A DNA stretch of 64,000 bases from Rhizobium sp. BK313 (lineage in GTDB: Bacteria; Pseudomonadota; Alphaproteobacteria; Rhizobiales; Rhizobiaceae). The notes beneath the pieces were generated by a model, which did no database searches, was not told the origin of the DNA, and saw only the letters and a program-made list of their open reading frames with translations. Where the stretch lies: NCBI RefSeq assembly GCF_014193655.1, contig NZ_JACHZQ010000002.1:62001-126000 (forward strand), given 5' to 3'. Positions 22,301 through 28,142 of the stretch are shown here, piece by piece. Position numbers and translations under genes: made by a program. How positions within the stretch are numbered: the stretch's first letter is position 1; the number at the start of each line of letters is the position of its first letter.

Positions 22301-25300
22301 TGTCGTAAAGGCTGCCTGTGCCGACCGTGACGCTGCTGGTGACAGGCTTGTCGTCGGCGACGGTGACAGTGAAGCTGTTCGTTGCGGTGTCACCGTCAGA
22401 GTCGGTTGCCGTATAGCCGAAGGTCAGCTTGACGGCATCAGAACCCTTGGCGTCATCGAGCGACTGGACCAGCGTGAAGTTATAGTGGCCGTTGTCGGTG
22501 TCCGAGACCGTCGCGTAGAAGACGACGTTGGATGCGGAAGTTGCCGTCGGAGCGGCCTCGCCGGTATAGCCGACCAGCGTGCCGTCGGCCAGCAGTGCCG
22601 TATGAACGGCCAGACCGTGCGAGCTCAGCGCCTCGCCATCCTGGCCCTGTGTCGCGACGGTGGCATCGGTGAAGGCGACAGACCGGTCGCCAGCCCCACC
22701 CTTGTCGGTGTTGGCGTTATCAGCACCCCAGGAGATGTTGAGCGAGCCGGTGGTGTTGGCATCGGTCTCGACATGCGGGTTCTCGTTGCCGCTCGCCAGC
22801 GCGCCTTCGGTGACGGAACCGGCGTCGCCGGTCGAGGCAACAGGCTTGTCGTCGGCGACGGTGACGGTGAAGCTGTTCGTGGCCGTATCGCCGTCGGAAT
22901 CGGTGGCCGTATAGCCGAAGGTCAGCGTGATGGCGTCCGAGCCCTTGGCGTCATCGAGCGACTGCACGAGAGTGAAGTTATAATGACCGTTATCGGTATC
23001 CGAAACCGTCGCGTAGAAGACGATGTTCGAGCCAACCCCGCCCTTGCCATCCACGACCGTCGTCGGGGCGACGTCACCGGTGTAGCCGACCAGCGTGCCG
23101 TCGGCCAGCAGCGCCGTATGAACTGCAAGACCATGCGAGCTCAGTGCCTCGCCGTCCTGACCCTCCGTCGTGACCGTAGAATTGGTAAAAGCAACCGAAC
23201 GATCACCGGCGCCGCCCTGATCGGTGTTGGCGTTATCGGCGCCCCACGAGATATTAAGCGAGCCAGTAGCTGTCGCGTCGCTCTCGACATGCGGGTTCTC
23301 GTTGCCGGCCGGCAGAGCGCCTTCGGTGACGGAACCGGCGTCGCCAGTCGCGGCGACAGGCTTGTCGTCGGCGACGGTGACGGTGAAGCTGTTCGTGGCC
23401 GTATCGCCGTCGGAATCGGTGGCCGTATAGCCGAAGGTCAGCGTGATGGCGTCCGAGCCCTTGGCGTCATCGAGCGACTGAACCAGCGTGAAGTTATAGT
23501 GGCCGTTGTCGGTATCCGAGACCGTCGCGTAGAAGACGACGTTGGATGCGGAAGTTGCCGTCGGAGCGGCCTCGCCGGTATAGCCGACCAGCGTGCCGTC
23601 GGCCAAAATCGCCGTATGAACGGCCAGACCATGCGAGCTCAGCGCCTCGCCATCCTGGCCCTGTGTCGCGACGGTGGCATCGGTGAAGTCGACAGACCGG
23701 TCGCCAGCCCCACCCTTGTCGGTGTTGGCGTTATCAGCACCCCAGGAGATGTTGAGCGAGCCGGTGGTGTTGGCATCGGTCTCGACATGCGGGTTCTCGT
23801 TGCCGCTCGCCAGCGCGCCTTCGGTGACGGAACCGGCGTCGCCGGTCGAGGCAACAGGCTTGTCGTCCGCGACGGTGACGGTGAAGCTGTTCGTGGCCGT
23901 ATCGCCGTCGGAATCGGTGGCCGTGTAGCCGAAGGTCAGCGTGATGGCGTCCGAGCCCTTGGCGTCATCGAGCGACTGAACCAGCGTGAAGTTATAATGG
24001 CCGTTGTCGGTGTCCGATACCGTCGCGTAGAAGACGACGTTGGATGCGGAAGTTGCCGTCGGAGCGGCCTCGCCGGTATAGCCAACCAGCGTACCGTCGG
24101 CCAAAATCGCCGTATGAACGGCCAGACCATGCGAGCTCAGCGCGCCGTTGTCCTCACCCGTCGCCGAAACTGTGGCATTGGTGAAGGCGACCAAGCGATC
24201 GCCGAGGCCGCCCTTGCCGGTGTTACCGCCGTCAGCGCCCCAGGAGATGTTAAGTGAACCAGTGGCGGTCGCGTCGCCGGTCACATGGGTCAGGGCTGCG
24301 TTGCCGGCAGACAGAGCTGCTTCGGTGACCGAACCCGCCGTGCCAACGGCCGCAACCGGCACGCTGTCCGTGATATCGACGGTCGCGACAGCCGAAACCG
24401 TATGGCCGCTCGTGTCGGACACCGTGTACCGGAATTGCAGTTCAAGCACATCGCTGGCCGAATTGGCGCCGCGGGGATGGTCGAGAGCAGCGAGCTGGGT
24501 GAAGGTGTACGCGCCGGTCGAGGCGTTGAATACCAGCGTGAAGACCGTGACGCCATTAGCGACGCCGGTGACGGTCTGGCCGTTCTGGGTGACGACAACG
24601 GGAACGCCGCCGGAAGTCAGCCCTGATAGCTGCTGACTGCCGCTAGCGGTAGTTTCTGCCTCGCCGACCAGCGTGACGGTGGTGATCGCGGCGTTATGGC
24701 CGCCAAAGCCGAAGCGGCCGGTGCTGCTTGTCGTGAGGAAGGCGCCAGTGCTGCTGCCGCGTTCGATCAGCGAGGCTGTTTCGGTCGCCTGCTGAAGGAT
24801 AAAGGGAACGCGAGTCTGGGTGCCAGACAGATTGCCGCCGTTACCGTTGCCGAGTATGTCGCCAGGACCGAGGAGACCAATCAGATTAAGCGGCGTGCGA
24901 GCATTCCCAGGCTGGTTGTCCGTGAACTGGTGCCCGGAATCCGTGCTATTGCCGGCGTGAACCGAACCGTCGGGACCTTCAGCGACGTTGATGCCCTGCT
25001 GCTGTAGCGCAGCGACGACGGCCTGCTGCGGCAGCGTGACTTCGCCGATCAGGAAGGTTGGGACGTGCAGCGCACCGTTGATGATGACGATGCGCGTGCC
25101 GTCGGCCTGGATGAGAACAAGGTTGCGCCCCTCGACGTGGATGTCGTCTATCGAGGTGTTCGCCGGCAGATGGACGACGTTGCCATTGTCCGGCACGATT
25201 TGGATCGGCTGCCGGGTGTCGGCGTTTTGCGGCTCGTTGGCGGCAACGCGCGCAGTCTTGCCGTTCGCCTGCTGCTCGGCGGCCTGTGCCAGCTCGAACG

Positions 25301-25439
25301 CGGCAACATCAGCATTCTGCGACAACGGCAGCGACCGAGATGTGTTGATATCGGCTGCAAGACCCTCGTTCCGGTCGCCCGACGCGAAATCGTTCGAAAC
25401 CGCTTCGTGGTCTACCGTCGAAATGCGCGAATCTTCCAT
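9921..25439 (-). CDS. giant type I secreted repeat adhesin (VCBS / DUF5801-like repeats)
   Basis: This 5172-residue surface protein starts at the ATG at 25439, 8 bases after GGGAG; the frame is open to a TTG at 25475 that has no RBS. Order: an N-terminal non-repeat region with a conserved block (IQIVPDNGNVVHLPANTSID) typical of large rhizobial T1SS adhesins; four ~166-residue repeats; six ~150-residue repeats; further divergent Ig-like/cadherin-like units rich in DGDG motifs; VCBS repeats; a jelly-roll-like insert at 12840-13315; a beta-helix-like stretch; two RTX-like modules (SGDDTLTASSGND; GGAGADTFVLDA); and a C-terminal region of the T1SS-signal type. I found no cysteine in it, as expected of T1SS passengers. 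Calcium would rigidify the repeats outside the cell. The ABC/HlyD/TolC operon at 28805-33725 is the obvious exporter and the 27130 protease a possible processing enzyme. Likely role: biofilm or root-surface attachment (inference). Confidence 0.92.
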   Translation of the reverse strand: MEDSRISTVDHEAVSNDFASGDRNEGLAADINTSRSLPLSQNADVAAFELAQAAEQQANGKTARVAANEPQNADTRQPIQIVPDNGNVVHLPANTSIDDIHVEGRNLVLIQADGTRIVIINGALHVPTFLIGEVTLPQQAVVAALQQQGINVAEGPDGSVHAGNSTDSGHQFTDNQPGNARTPLNLIGLLGPGDILGNGNGGNLSGTQTRVPFILQQATETASLIERGSSTGAFLTTSSTGRFGFGGHNAAITTVTLVGEAETTASGSQQLSGLTSGGVPVVVTQNGQTVTGVANGVTVFTLVFNASTGAYTFTQLAALDHPRGANSASDVLELQFRYTVSDTSGHTVSAVATVDITDSVPVAAVGTAGSVTEAALSAGNAALTHVTGDATATGSLNISWGADGGNTGKGGLGDRLVAFTNATVSATGEDNGALSSHGLAVHTAILADGTLVGYTGEAAPTATSASNVVFYATVSDTDNGHYNFTLVQSLDDAKGSDAITLTFGYTATDSDGDTATNSFTVTVADDKPVASTGDAGSVTEGALASGNENPHVETDANTTGSLNISWGADNANTDKGGAGDRSVDFTDATVATQGQDGEALSSHGLAVHTAILADGTLVGYTGEAAPTATSASNVVFYATVSDTDNGHYNFTLVQSLDDAKGSDAITLTFGYTATDSDGDTATNSFTVTVADDKPVAATGDAGSVTEGALPAGNENPHVESDATATGSLNISWGADNANTDQGGAGDRSVAFTNSTVTTEGQDGEALSSHGLAVHTALLADGTLVGYTGDVAPTTVVDGKGGVGSNIVFYATVSDTDNGHYNFTLVQSLDDAKGSDAITLTFGYTATDSDGDTATNSFTVTVADDKPVASTGDAGSVTEGALASGNENPHVETDANTTGSLNISWGADNANTDKGGAGDRSVAFTDATVATQGQDGEALSSHGLAVHTALLADGTLVGYTGEAAPTATSASNVVFYATVSDTDNGHYNFTLVQSLDDAKGSDAVKLTFGYTATDSDGDTATNSFTVTVADDKPVTSSVTVGTGSLYDTTPVEQMPLSSLVELSEEPKPSEGAADSVSGGSGSLFTAGADGFQQVTFTDPNGIKGIYIDANGVAHKEGLSYSTTTDNLGNTIYTATGKESGQVLFTLTVGTDGSYTYAQSGAFADAKGSDNENFKIAFEVTDGDGDKATGSLTLNVADSLPLANNVTVDSGSLHDTASTSSGTNPPSVRLLLEEPIGGSTPSDGAKTDTDSVSGASGSLFKTGADGFARLTFTNPTGLKAINIDENGVAHKEGLSYSTSRDDSGNTIYTATGRDSGHVIFTLTVHADGSYTYVQSGAFADAKGSDNENFKIAFEVTDGDGDKATGSLALNVVDNLPVASNVAADHLLNDDMLPGGNSDKTDEYNSVSGASGTLFNMGADGFKSVTIAHSDLPKLTTIYTDANGVAHQEAVTWSKAQVADGSTTWVASSAHQETVATLTINADGSYTFSTGAPLAHPTAQAAEEALSLTFNFTVTDGDGDETTGALTVGVRDDVPVAHTIDNTASPLNDDAQIGGNLDANDANAHSVSGTAGALFSAGADGYASVSIDQSSLPALKTIYVDANGFAQQEDVAWGKPTISGGATTWVASSANHETVATLTINADGSYTFSTSAPLVHPTSGATEESLSLTFTFTVTDGDNDTSTGSLTLHVTDDVPLANTVTVTSVSLNDDALKGGNPGTIGVTDTDTVSGASGTLFSGGADGVHQVTLRATTDFSAIYTGKDGFAHVESVVWGSPTTAAGGETIWIATGKDSGQTVATLMIGTDGSYSFTLSAPVAHAVSPTAENTQDLTFNFTVTDGDSDTASGSLTVTVKDDAPIAYKVDAISTPLNDDVQAHGNLDGAADAKTINGDAGALFSAGADGVKGVSMDSLPTLKAIYLDSHGIGHQEAVSWTSSAANGVTTWTATGASSHATVAVLTINSDGSYSFTADAPLVHSTSSTTEDSLTLNFGFTVTDGDGDTANGSLAIAIIDDVPVASGTTVAVRADEGDIYNLLSHGNGPLDGTHDGSSSQPALFGFGFAATISGSVASTVSFGADGAALGGGFSFTANAASTLTALHLSSGGAALSYAVVNNMIIGYVDNDHHSGYNPLLDRPVLSLSLSGDGNFTFQQYDQLDNVAGPGNDLRSGNGSISAIDFGSVIQATDGDGDSVMLTGALKVTIVDDTPKVDLALTGSITIDESGSGDNDVSASNAVKSLFAGITGGNDPHMSTVYAQHNVVSPSVSMGADDASGTTSSLTLHIDNADSGLKTTAGQAITLSQLADGTVVGKIADGEIAFAIRLDNSGKVSIAQYMSLANPNTSKSDGDTVDLTGKLSAVLSATDSDGDTVAQSVSIGSSIRFDDDGPSIGGAVSTKTLAEHDLLTNSGALSPSGISTGAVALNLAFGADGPAAHAVTFVARSNGSYFTASYGNNQTLDATKLSSGGHALSYSLSGDGMTLIAYTGSNAADQSSWVFKVALSQDSGHANGAYNFTLYKSLDDVNGQTNLSDIKLTFQVAGHDGDGDTTNGTQSFTVDVIDDVPTLVDHASVSATVSETAINAPVVTTASYTVDFDTVNPAAAKLSVSEGSVSDGHVGSSSKGGDIVLVSNTGTTFVLTQMDIGVFDHKGASSKTVTIIGTDAQGHTYSVTTTGTTFSAAGTALEGKQLTSLEIDPHDNSLTVTVDNIHVTDTTTTPTHNPAETTVDLTSLVHASADSPLTWSVNTVAAGTSSGNLTGGTGLTYNGTAITLASTDGHTITGSAGGVTVFTLTVDSTSGHATFDLYHAIDGGKTLPLDFSKYVTATDFDGDAVTLGSGSVTIVGQSATDSLPTINSAGLISSVSESGLPGGTGAAGVANVHSGSIAITAGDAPSTVTIGGHTFNVGATIADGDTNATIQGAYGTLHILSVTTTAINYTYTLTGATSGAGKHDAFSVTVSDAPIDGESQTATLTFNITDDKPVAHTAWLGSMHENDSSATFTLASGTIAFGADGAAQSGAIHVDSVSASGDLAGSTLSTSMVTIDAGHVIVTPGSALDAVALGHSSTLSIGYTVTDGDGSQTSGTFTIRVDGVNHAPTTADGSVSTGEHAAYYFSSKDFAFSDSIDVNTLKSVTITSLPTDGTLYLGGTAVTVGQHIAASALSTLHFTPSSGFAGATETANFGFTVQDNGGTANGGVDTSAAHTMTVTVTAADDGAAKVSIADQTTHTGKALVAGDTLNAAIATDDPDHGQSGLTYAWSWADDQSHTVIGTGSSYTVTSADVGHSLILTVSYTDGQGFSDVATQTTSAVIAPTVFAPTVDPTPLSEANLSGGSNPQPSELTATGSIALGTLDNPHITSVVGADGTTVSVDQTAPDSQTTTIHGSYGDLVIDANGAYTYTLTHAGSNPSGDTDQFTYTVTDMNGKTAQETLTFNIADDAPTLTGTGISATVSDDGVVTAAEHSATATAELTSLVNSGADSPLSWSANAVAAGTSSSTLTGGTALTYNGAAITLASTDGHVITGSAGGVTVFTLTVDSNGHATFVLDQTIDGAKDQTLDFSQYVKATDSDGDSVTLGTGAFTVAVDHVNHPAEIGGADSAAVTEDLNVSADGYLQASGTLAINDADRGEGKFQAATIAPDGTHLGALTIDADGNWSYKVDDNLSAVQSLGANQSKTDTFTVSSVDGTTHDIVVTINGTNDPAVISGDIAKSVTEAGGVSNGTAGVPTANGTLSATDVDNDPSFTAQSNVATSYGHFTIGADGQWNYTLDNSNASVQALNSTGSNTTLHDLIMVTTADGTQQQIDITINGANDAAVISGDVAKSVTEAGGVSNGMVGVPTANGTLSATDVDSDHSFTAQSNVATSYGHFTIGADGQWNYMLDNSNASVQALNSTGSNTTLHDLITVSTTDGTQQQIDITINGANDAPTFTGDTGNILEGSTAAISGKINVSDVDANQSSFTTVSSNSIAGAHGTFTFTNDGSATGAWTYALNNNDAAVQALTGGAKLTDTLTVTSADGTPHNITVTITGVDSALAFGTGTTTGAVTEDASYNTTGSELITNGGFETETAGSGAYYHATGWSTTGNVGGTYGAGRTGSYSAILNDNTDNGTNTLSQSVSTVAGQAYQLTFYLSDLATDSNTYNYTTHSYVPAIFDVTIGSQTQAISYTYSSGLGPYVQYTVTFVATASSTVIKFWSPDQPFGAFYVDDVSVKAVGTGTPGVETASGAIAFTDAHAGYTHTVTYTTPAGSSYYGTFAASVDTTTNKVNWTYSVNDSAIQSLSATDHINQTYTLTLSDGHGGTVTKDVTVTVNGVNDTASISGSATGSVTEDGQLTANGVLTVADVDHGENHFQTPSSLAGTYGTFTFDGTSGAWGYTLNNSAANVQALTGGQTITDKLIVTSADGTASQDIIVTITGANEAPVLDLNGSSTSGVDTSVSYTKSSSAVILAPSAIVTDTDSSNFNGGSLVVTSSGSSDKVSIKNQGTSTGQIGITGTNSGNVTYGNKTIGTYSINGATLTVTFTSTNATQAAVTALLKDIQFSSTSSTAGNRTVTFTVNDGDGGTSSAAHVTVNYMNMPAGISGEAINLALTDPSHHVGAVTLTVAGLPAGWVLSEGTHNANGTWSVVTNDPSSLTVTSPDGVTGALVLQVTETWINADGTTGTAYVSDNVEAYAKDAPIFAWSGDDTLTASSGNDMLVFANTIGTDIVHNFDTAHDKIDLVGFAGFSSFADVQAHLSTDASGNAVITLGDGETITLAGVSAAALTADDFLFNETVVTHNTGDMVLSDGALMPFSGTLDNTGSIHLASTGSDTAFEIVQHGLTLTGGGTVTLSDDASNIIFGSGDDVTLTNVDNTISGAGQLGNGHLTLINEGTIIADGSHALVIDTGVNAVSNTGTLEATGTGGLDIHSSVVNDGILWANGGNINLEGNVDGSGTTLLSGHASLEIGGSFSAAITLSTDAQATITVDHAAAFTGTIAGLDGNDALRFGDISAATASFSYVENAAKTGGVLTVTDGAHNATIGLTGDYSASDFSLGHDGDYAEIDFSGVGHLYGTDGSDTLTSGGGYTMTGGAGADTFVLDAQALHNLNMADVITDFSPKGEGDRLDVSNLLTALVGEHPGMTEASAVASMTAAVDTATNSTKISINTGSETHVVATLQNYTPTGHDAVHVLFNNHDEQLATHTQTAGA
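10500..11130 (-). other. beta-helix-like stretch in the adhesin
   Basis: About 200 residues show short repeated rungs ending in N-x-G-T/I (for example NTGSIHLAST, NEGTIIADGS, NTGTLEATGT, NDGILWANGG). This pattern is common in parallel beta-helices and autotransporter stalks and unlike the upstream Ig-like repeats. It is a pattern reading; no structure search was possible. Confidence 0.45.
12840..13315 (-). other. carbohydrate-binding-like (jelly-roll) domain inside the adhesin
   Basis: About 160 residues break the repeat series. They begin with ELITNGGFE and end with FYVDDVSV, with WSTTGNVGG, QSVSTVAGQAYQLTFYL and ATASSTVIKFWSP between. The frame 'NGGFE ... W ... V.G..Y.L.F ... DDV' is typical of galactose-binding-like or CBM_4/DUF642-like jelly-rolls. 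It is tyrosine- and tryptophan-rich, unlike the flanking repeats. It may provide the actual ligand contact of the adhesin. Confidence 0.6.
13711..14382 (-). repeat. two nearly identical 336-bp tandem VCBS-repeat units
   Basis: Copies at 13711-14046 and 14047-14382 encode 112-residue VCBS units (SVTEAGGVSNG, NGTLSATDVD, GQWNY.LDNSNASVQAL). Only a handful of substitutions differ between them, which indicates recent duplication or gene conversion. Confidence 0.8.
19410..22346 (-). repeat. six ~150-residue DUF5801-like tandem repeats in the adhesin
   Basis: Six successive units share the pattern VSGASG.LF..GADG, then IY.D.NGVAH.E, TLT...DGSYT, and a closing VTDGDGD..TGSL.L.V.D..P.A. They are more diverged from each other than the units at 22347-24356. 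Boundaries are approximate. Confidence 0.7.
22347..24356 (-). repeat. four ~166-residue near-identical tandem repeats in the adhesin
   Basis: The same DNA motif (start of the segment encoding ADDKPVA) recurs at 22347, 22845, 23361 and 23859, giving units of 498, 516, 498 and about 498 bp. The 516-bp unit carries a 6-residue insertion (around VVDGKGGVGSN). The 22347 and 23361 units are almost base-identical over long stretches. Copy number is likely to vary between strains and to cause assembly collapse. Confidence 0.85.
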
Positions 25440-25475
25440 AAGTCTAACTCCCGGTGTCTCGTAATGTGGCGCCAA

Positions 25476-25680
25476 TCAATTACGAGAGCGGGGTGATTGC
25501 AATACTTCGTTAACCTCACCGATATAACCGGTTATGCACGACCGCAGATATATTTACCCATGGTTAACTCAACAACCCAACAACTCCTTAAGTATACCGC
25601 TTGACTTTGCGCCAGCCGCTGTGTGCAAATGCGCCACCATAGGCTGTCGCAGCCTGCGTTGGAGAATTGGGGAGTGAGTT
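25476..25680. promoter_or_regulatory. divergent promoter region with perfect 12-bp palindrome
   Basis: This AT-rich stretch separates the adhesin gene (minus) from the lipoprotein gene (plus). It contains the perfect palindrome ATAACCGGTTAT at 25524-25535 and GTTAAC on either side of it (near 25510 and 25563). It is the natural place for divergent promoters and a shared operator. Which regulator binds is unknown; the 28143-28760 and 34414-35274 products are local candidates. Confidence 0.5.
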
Positions 25681-26871
25681 TTGCCGTTTGCGATCAGCCT
25701 TTCGTTGAGCCGTTTGACCAATTGGCTGCCGCGACCACCACGTGGTGCCGTTCTTATCCTCTGCGCCGGCCTCGCCGGCTGTCAGATGGATGGTGCCGGC
25801 CTAGGCGGTAACAGCAAGAACGACGACATAAAAATGCCGTCCACCGCCATCGAAGAAACCTATGGTGGCGACAGCGGCAACGAAATCACCCTGCTGCTGC
25901 GCAAGGGCGCGGCAGGCCTCTACGAAGGTCCGGCCCGCGACGTGCGCGACGGGGCGGTGCTTGGCGTCGGCGAACTCGGCAACAATCAGATTCGGCTGCG
26001 CGTAAAGGATGTAGGCCTTGCCGGAGCCGCGGCGCAGGTCGCGGCAGCCAAAGGCCGAAATGCCGCGCTGATCGTCAGCTATCTGCCGCCGGCCGAGACC
26101 GCAGCCATCGCCGCCATTCCCCCCGCCCAACGCCCGCCATTGCTGAACCTTGCGAGTGCTATGGCCTCGACCGGCGGCGATGTCTTCAATCTCGCCTCGG
26201 ACGAAATCGACAGCGCGACCGAGGGCGTCAAGGCGGCCGGCCCCGGAGGTCATAAGAAGGTGTCGGCGCTGGTGCCTGCGGATTTTTCTCAATCCGACAG
26301 CACGAGGTTGGGCAACGCCATCTGGAACAGTGGCAACACTTTCATGGGCCTCGGCCGCTACAATACAAGCGATCAGGCCGCGGATGTCCTTACCAAGAAC
26401 CGGCCGCTTATCCAGTCGGCCGAGATCGTGGTCATTCTCGGCGGCACGTCGGAAATCGGAATGGTGGCGAGTGCCGTGCGCAGCGCCGCCATTCCCGGCC
26501 AGGCGCTGGTGGGGACCAACAGATGGCCGCAATCGGCTTATGCTTTCCCGGCTGTGACGGGCGCATTTGTCGCGACGGACGATACGCAAAGCAGCGGGCT
26601 CATTGCCGAACGCTACCAGCGCCACTTCAACCACCCGCTGACCACCTACGGCGCCTATGGCTACGACGCGATGGCGATCGCCTCCGGCCTCATCCGCTCC
26701 CAGGGGCCGCAAGCCATCACCGCCGCTAACCTGCTGAACAAGGTCGGCTTTCGCGGCACGACCGGGCTCTTCCGCTTCAATGCCGCCGGCATGGTGGAGC
26801 GCAAAATGATGATCAATACGATCGACGGCGGCAAGCTGAAGGTCGCAGCGCAGCCCTCACAGTCGTTCTGA
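25681..26871 (+). CDS. lipoprotein with type I periplasmic-binding fold (LpoA/PBP-activator-like)
   Basis: This 396-residue protein starts with TTG at 25681, about 8 bases after GGGGAG. A basic N-terminus and hydrophobic run end in the lipobox LAGC, making Cys34 the lipidated residue. The remainder resembles the Leu/Ile/Val-binding-protein fold used by penicillin-binding-protein activators of Alphaproteobacteria: an EITLLLRKGAAGLY first strand, then AALIVSYLPP, VSALVPADFSQSD, IVVILGGTSEIG, and a late YGYDAMAIAS. Such proteins sit in the outer-membrane inner leaflet or periplasm. It is transcribed divergently from the adhesin gene and in the same direction as the protease gene 258 bases on. 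A role in cell-envelope growth or in adhesin anchoring is possible but not shown. Confidence 0.8.
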   Translation: MPFAISLSLSRLTNWLPRPPRGAVLILCAGLAGCQMDGAGLGGNSKNDDIKMPSTAIEETYGGDSGNEITLLLRKGAAGLYEGPARDVRDGAVLGVGELGNNQIRLRVKDVGLAGAAAQVAAAKGRNAALIVSYLPPAETAAIAAIPPAQRPPLLNLASAMASTGGDVFNLASDEIDSATEGVKAAGPGGHKKVSALVPADFSQSDSTRLGNAIWNSGNTFMGLGRYNTSDQAADVLTKNRPLIQSAEIVVILGGTSEIGMVASAVRSAAIPGQALVGTNRWPQSAYAFPAVTGAFVATDDTQSSGLIAERYQRHFNHPLTTYGAYGYDAMAIASGLIRSQGPQAITAANLLNKVGFRGTTGLFRFNAAGMVERKMMINTIDGGKLKVAAQPSQSF

Positions 26872-27129
26872 AGCAGATCGAGCGCATCGAGCCGAAGGCG
26901 CGTTAGCGCGCGCTGTCGCCGCTGCTGTTGCACTGAGTCATCGGTTCCCGCGCCACGCCGGTTCATTTTGATGCGCACGGCGACATCATCCTTAATGCTT
27001 TCCCACCAAACCCGGTGGAATTTTATACTTATTTGATCGCTTAATTTATACTTAGATTATCTACGCTTCCGAACGCCGTATTCAGAGATGTCGCGCATTA
27101 TTCCCTCAACCAGGGAGAATAATGCGCCA

Positions 27130-28080
27130 ATGCAACACAAGAACAATAAGGTTATACTTGCAGTATTTGCTGCGGCTTCCCTTGCCATTGGTCTTTCGAC
27201 CTCGACCACTTGTCTAGCGGCGAGTGGCGATACCGTCCGCCCGGTAATCAACCTGCTTGCAGATCCGCGACTGGATACCGTCCTCGATTTTTTTTCGCCG
27301 GCCATCGCAAACACGGCGAAGGCGATTGGGGGCGTCGACCTTGCCGCGCTGAGCCAGAGCCTCGCCATCGAGCCGGCAGGCCTTCCGAATAACAACACAG
27401 CCGCGCTCCAGCCGGTACATTCCACACAGGCGACCAACACCCCGGCGGGCGACTCGGTGTTCGGAACCGTTGCCATTCCCTTCAAGCATCTTGCGGCGCT
27501 CGACAAACTCGCAGGCCCGCTCGCCGAGATTCGGTCCGGCAAAGCACTCGATTGCGGCGCGGGCGGATGCGACGCGGCCGCAGCCGCCGTTGCGACTGCC
27601 GAGGCAAAGACTGCCGGCGCCTCGATCCGCGACAAGGTCAACACAATTAATTTCACGGTCAACCATGCCATCCGTTATGCCAGCGACATGGATACCTATC
27701 ATGTGACGGACTACTGGGCGAAGCCGAGCGAGGTCTTGTCGCACCAGCAGGGTGACTGCGAAGACTATGCCATATTAAAGATGGCCGCCCTCTACAAGGC
27801 AGGCGTCGATCTCGACCAAATGGCGCTCGTCATCCTCTACGATCAGCAGCGGCATTTCTACCACGCCGTCCTGTCGGTCTCTGTCAACGGCAACTACCTC
27901 ATCCTCGACAACATGCGCGATGAGGTCTTGTCCGACAAGCGCATTGCAGAATATCTGCCACTCTATTCGATCGTCGCCGGCCGCGGCTATCTGCACGGCT
28001 TCCGCGATCCTCACGCGCAGGCGGTTGTCGCCGCAATGCCGCTGGCTAAGGTGGCCCCCGGCGAAGGCGAGATCCACTGA
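27130..28080 (+). CDS. LapG-like transglutaminase-fold cysteine protease, exported
   Basis: The start chosen is ATG 27130, preceded by CAGGGAGAA and directly followed by a signal peptide (basic MQHKNNK, hydrophobic core, cleavage near CLAA). The frame is open to 27088 without an RBS. The 316-residue protein ends in a bacterial transglutaminase-like cysteine peptidase domain (BTLCP/DUF920). The putative catalytic triad is C210 in QQGDCEDYA, H245 in FYHAVL and D260 in YLILDNM. In Pseudomonas, the homologue LapG cuts the giant adhesin LapA to release biofilm and is held in check by the c-di-GMP receptor LapD. Here the protease lies between the adhesin and its export operon, so the adhesin is the likely substrate (inference). 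The extended N-terminal part (residues ~30-150) is unusual for LapG. Confidence 0.85.
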   Translation: MQHKNNKVILAVFAAASLAIGLSTSTTCLAASGDTVRPVINLLADPRLDTVLDFFSPAIANTAKAIGGVDLAALSQSLAIEPAGLPNNNTAALQPVHSTQATNTPAGDSVFGTVAIPFKHLAALDKLAGPLAEIRSGKALDCGAGGCDAAAAAVATAEAKTAGASIRDKVNTINFTVNHAIRYASDMDTYHVTDYWAKPSEVLSHQQGDCEDYAILKMAALYKAGVDLDQMALVILYDQQRHFYHAVLSVSVNGNYLILDNMRDEVLSDKRIAEYLPLYSIVAGRGYLHGFRDPHAQAVVAAMPLAKVAPGEGEIH

Positions 28081-28096
28081 TCGGACTCGCCTTTTT
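28066..28096 (+). terminator. Rho-independent terminator after the LapG-like gene
   Basis: GGCGAG at 28066-28071 pairs with CTCGCC at 28086-28091, followed by TTTTTC. The stop codon TGA (28078-28080) sits in the loop, so the terminator overlaps the coding end. It separates this gene from the convergent secretion operon ending at 28143. Confidence 0.7.
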
Positions 28097-28142
28097 CGAC
28101 TTTCGGGGACGAACGTCGCACACAGCGATAGCGACGACATTC

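Noticed and set aside
13711..24356. Regularly spaced repeats that could suggest a CRISPR or satellite array
   Set aside because: Units are 336-516 bp, in frame, and encode VCBS/DUF5801-like protein repeats; there are no short repeats with unique spacers.
13611..24626. Long plus-strand open frames opposite the adhesin (for example 13611-15986, 16005-18920, 22485-24257)
   Set aside because: They are antisense shadows of repetitive GC-rich minus-strand coding: Arg/Asp-rich composition, no domains, no ribosome-binding sites, and the repeats simply mirror the adhesin units.
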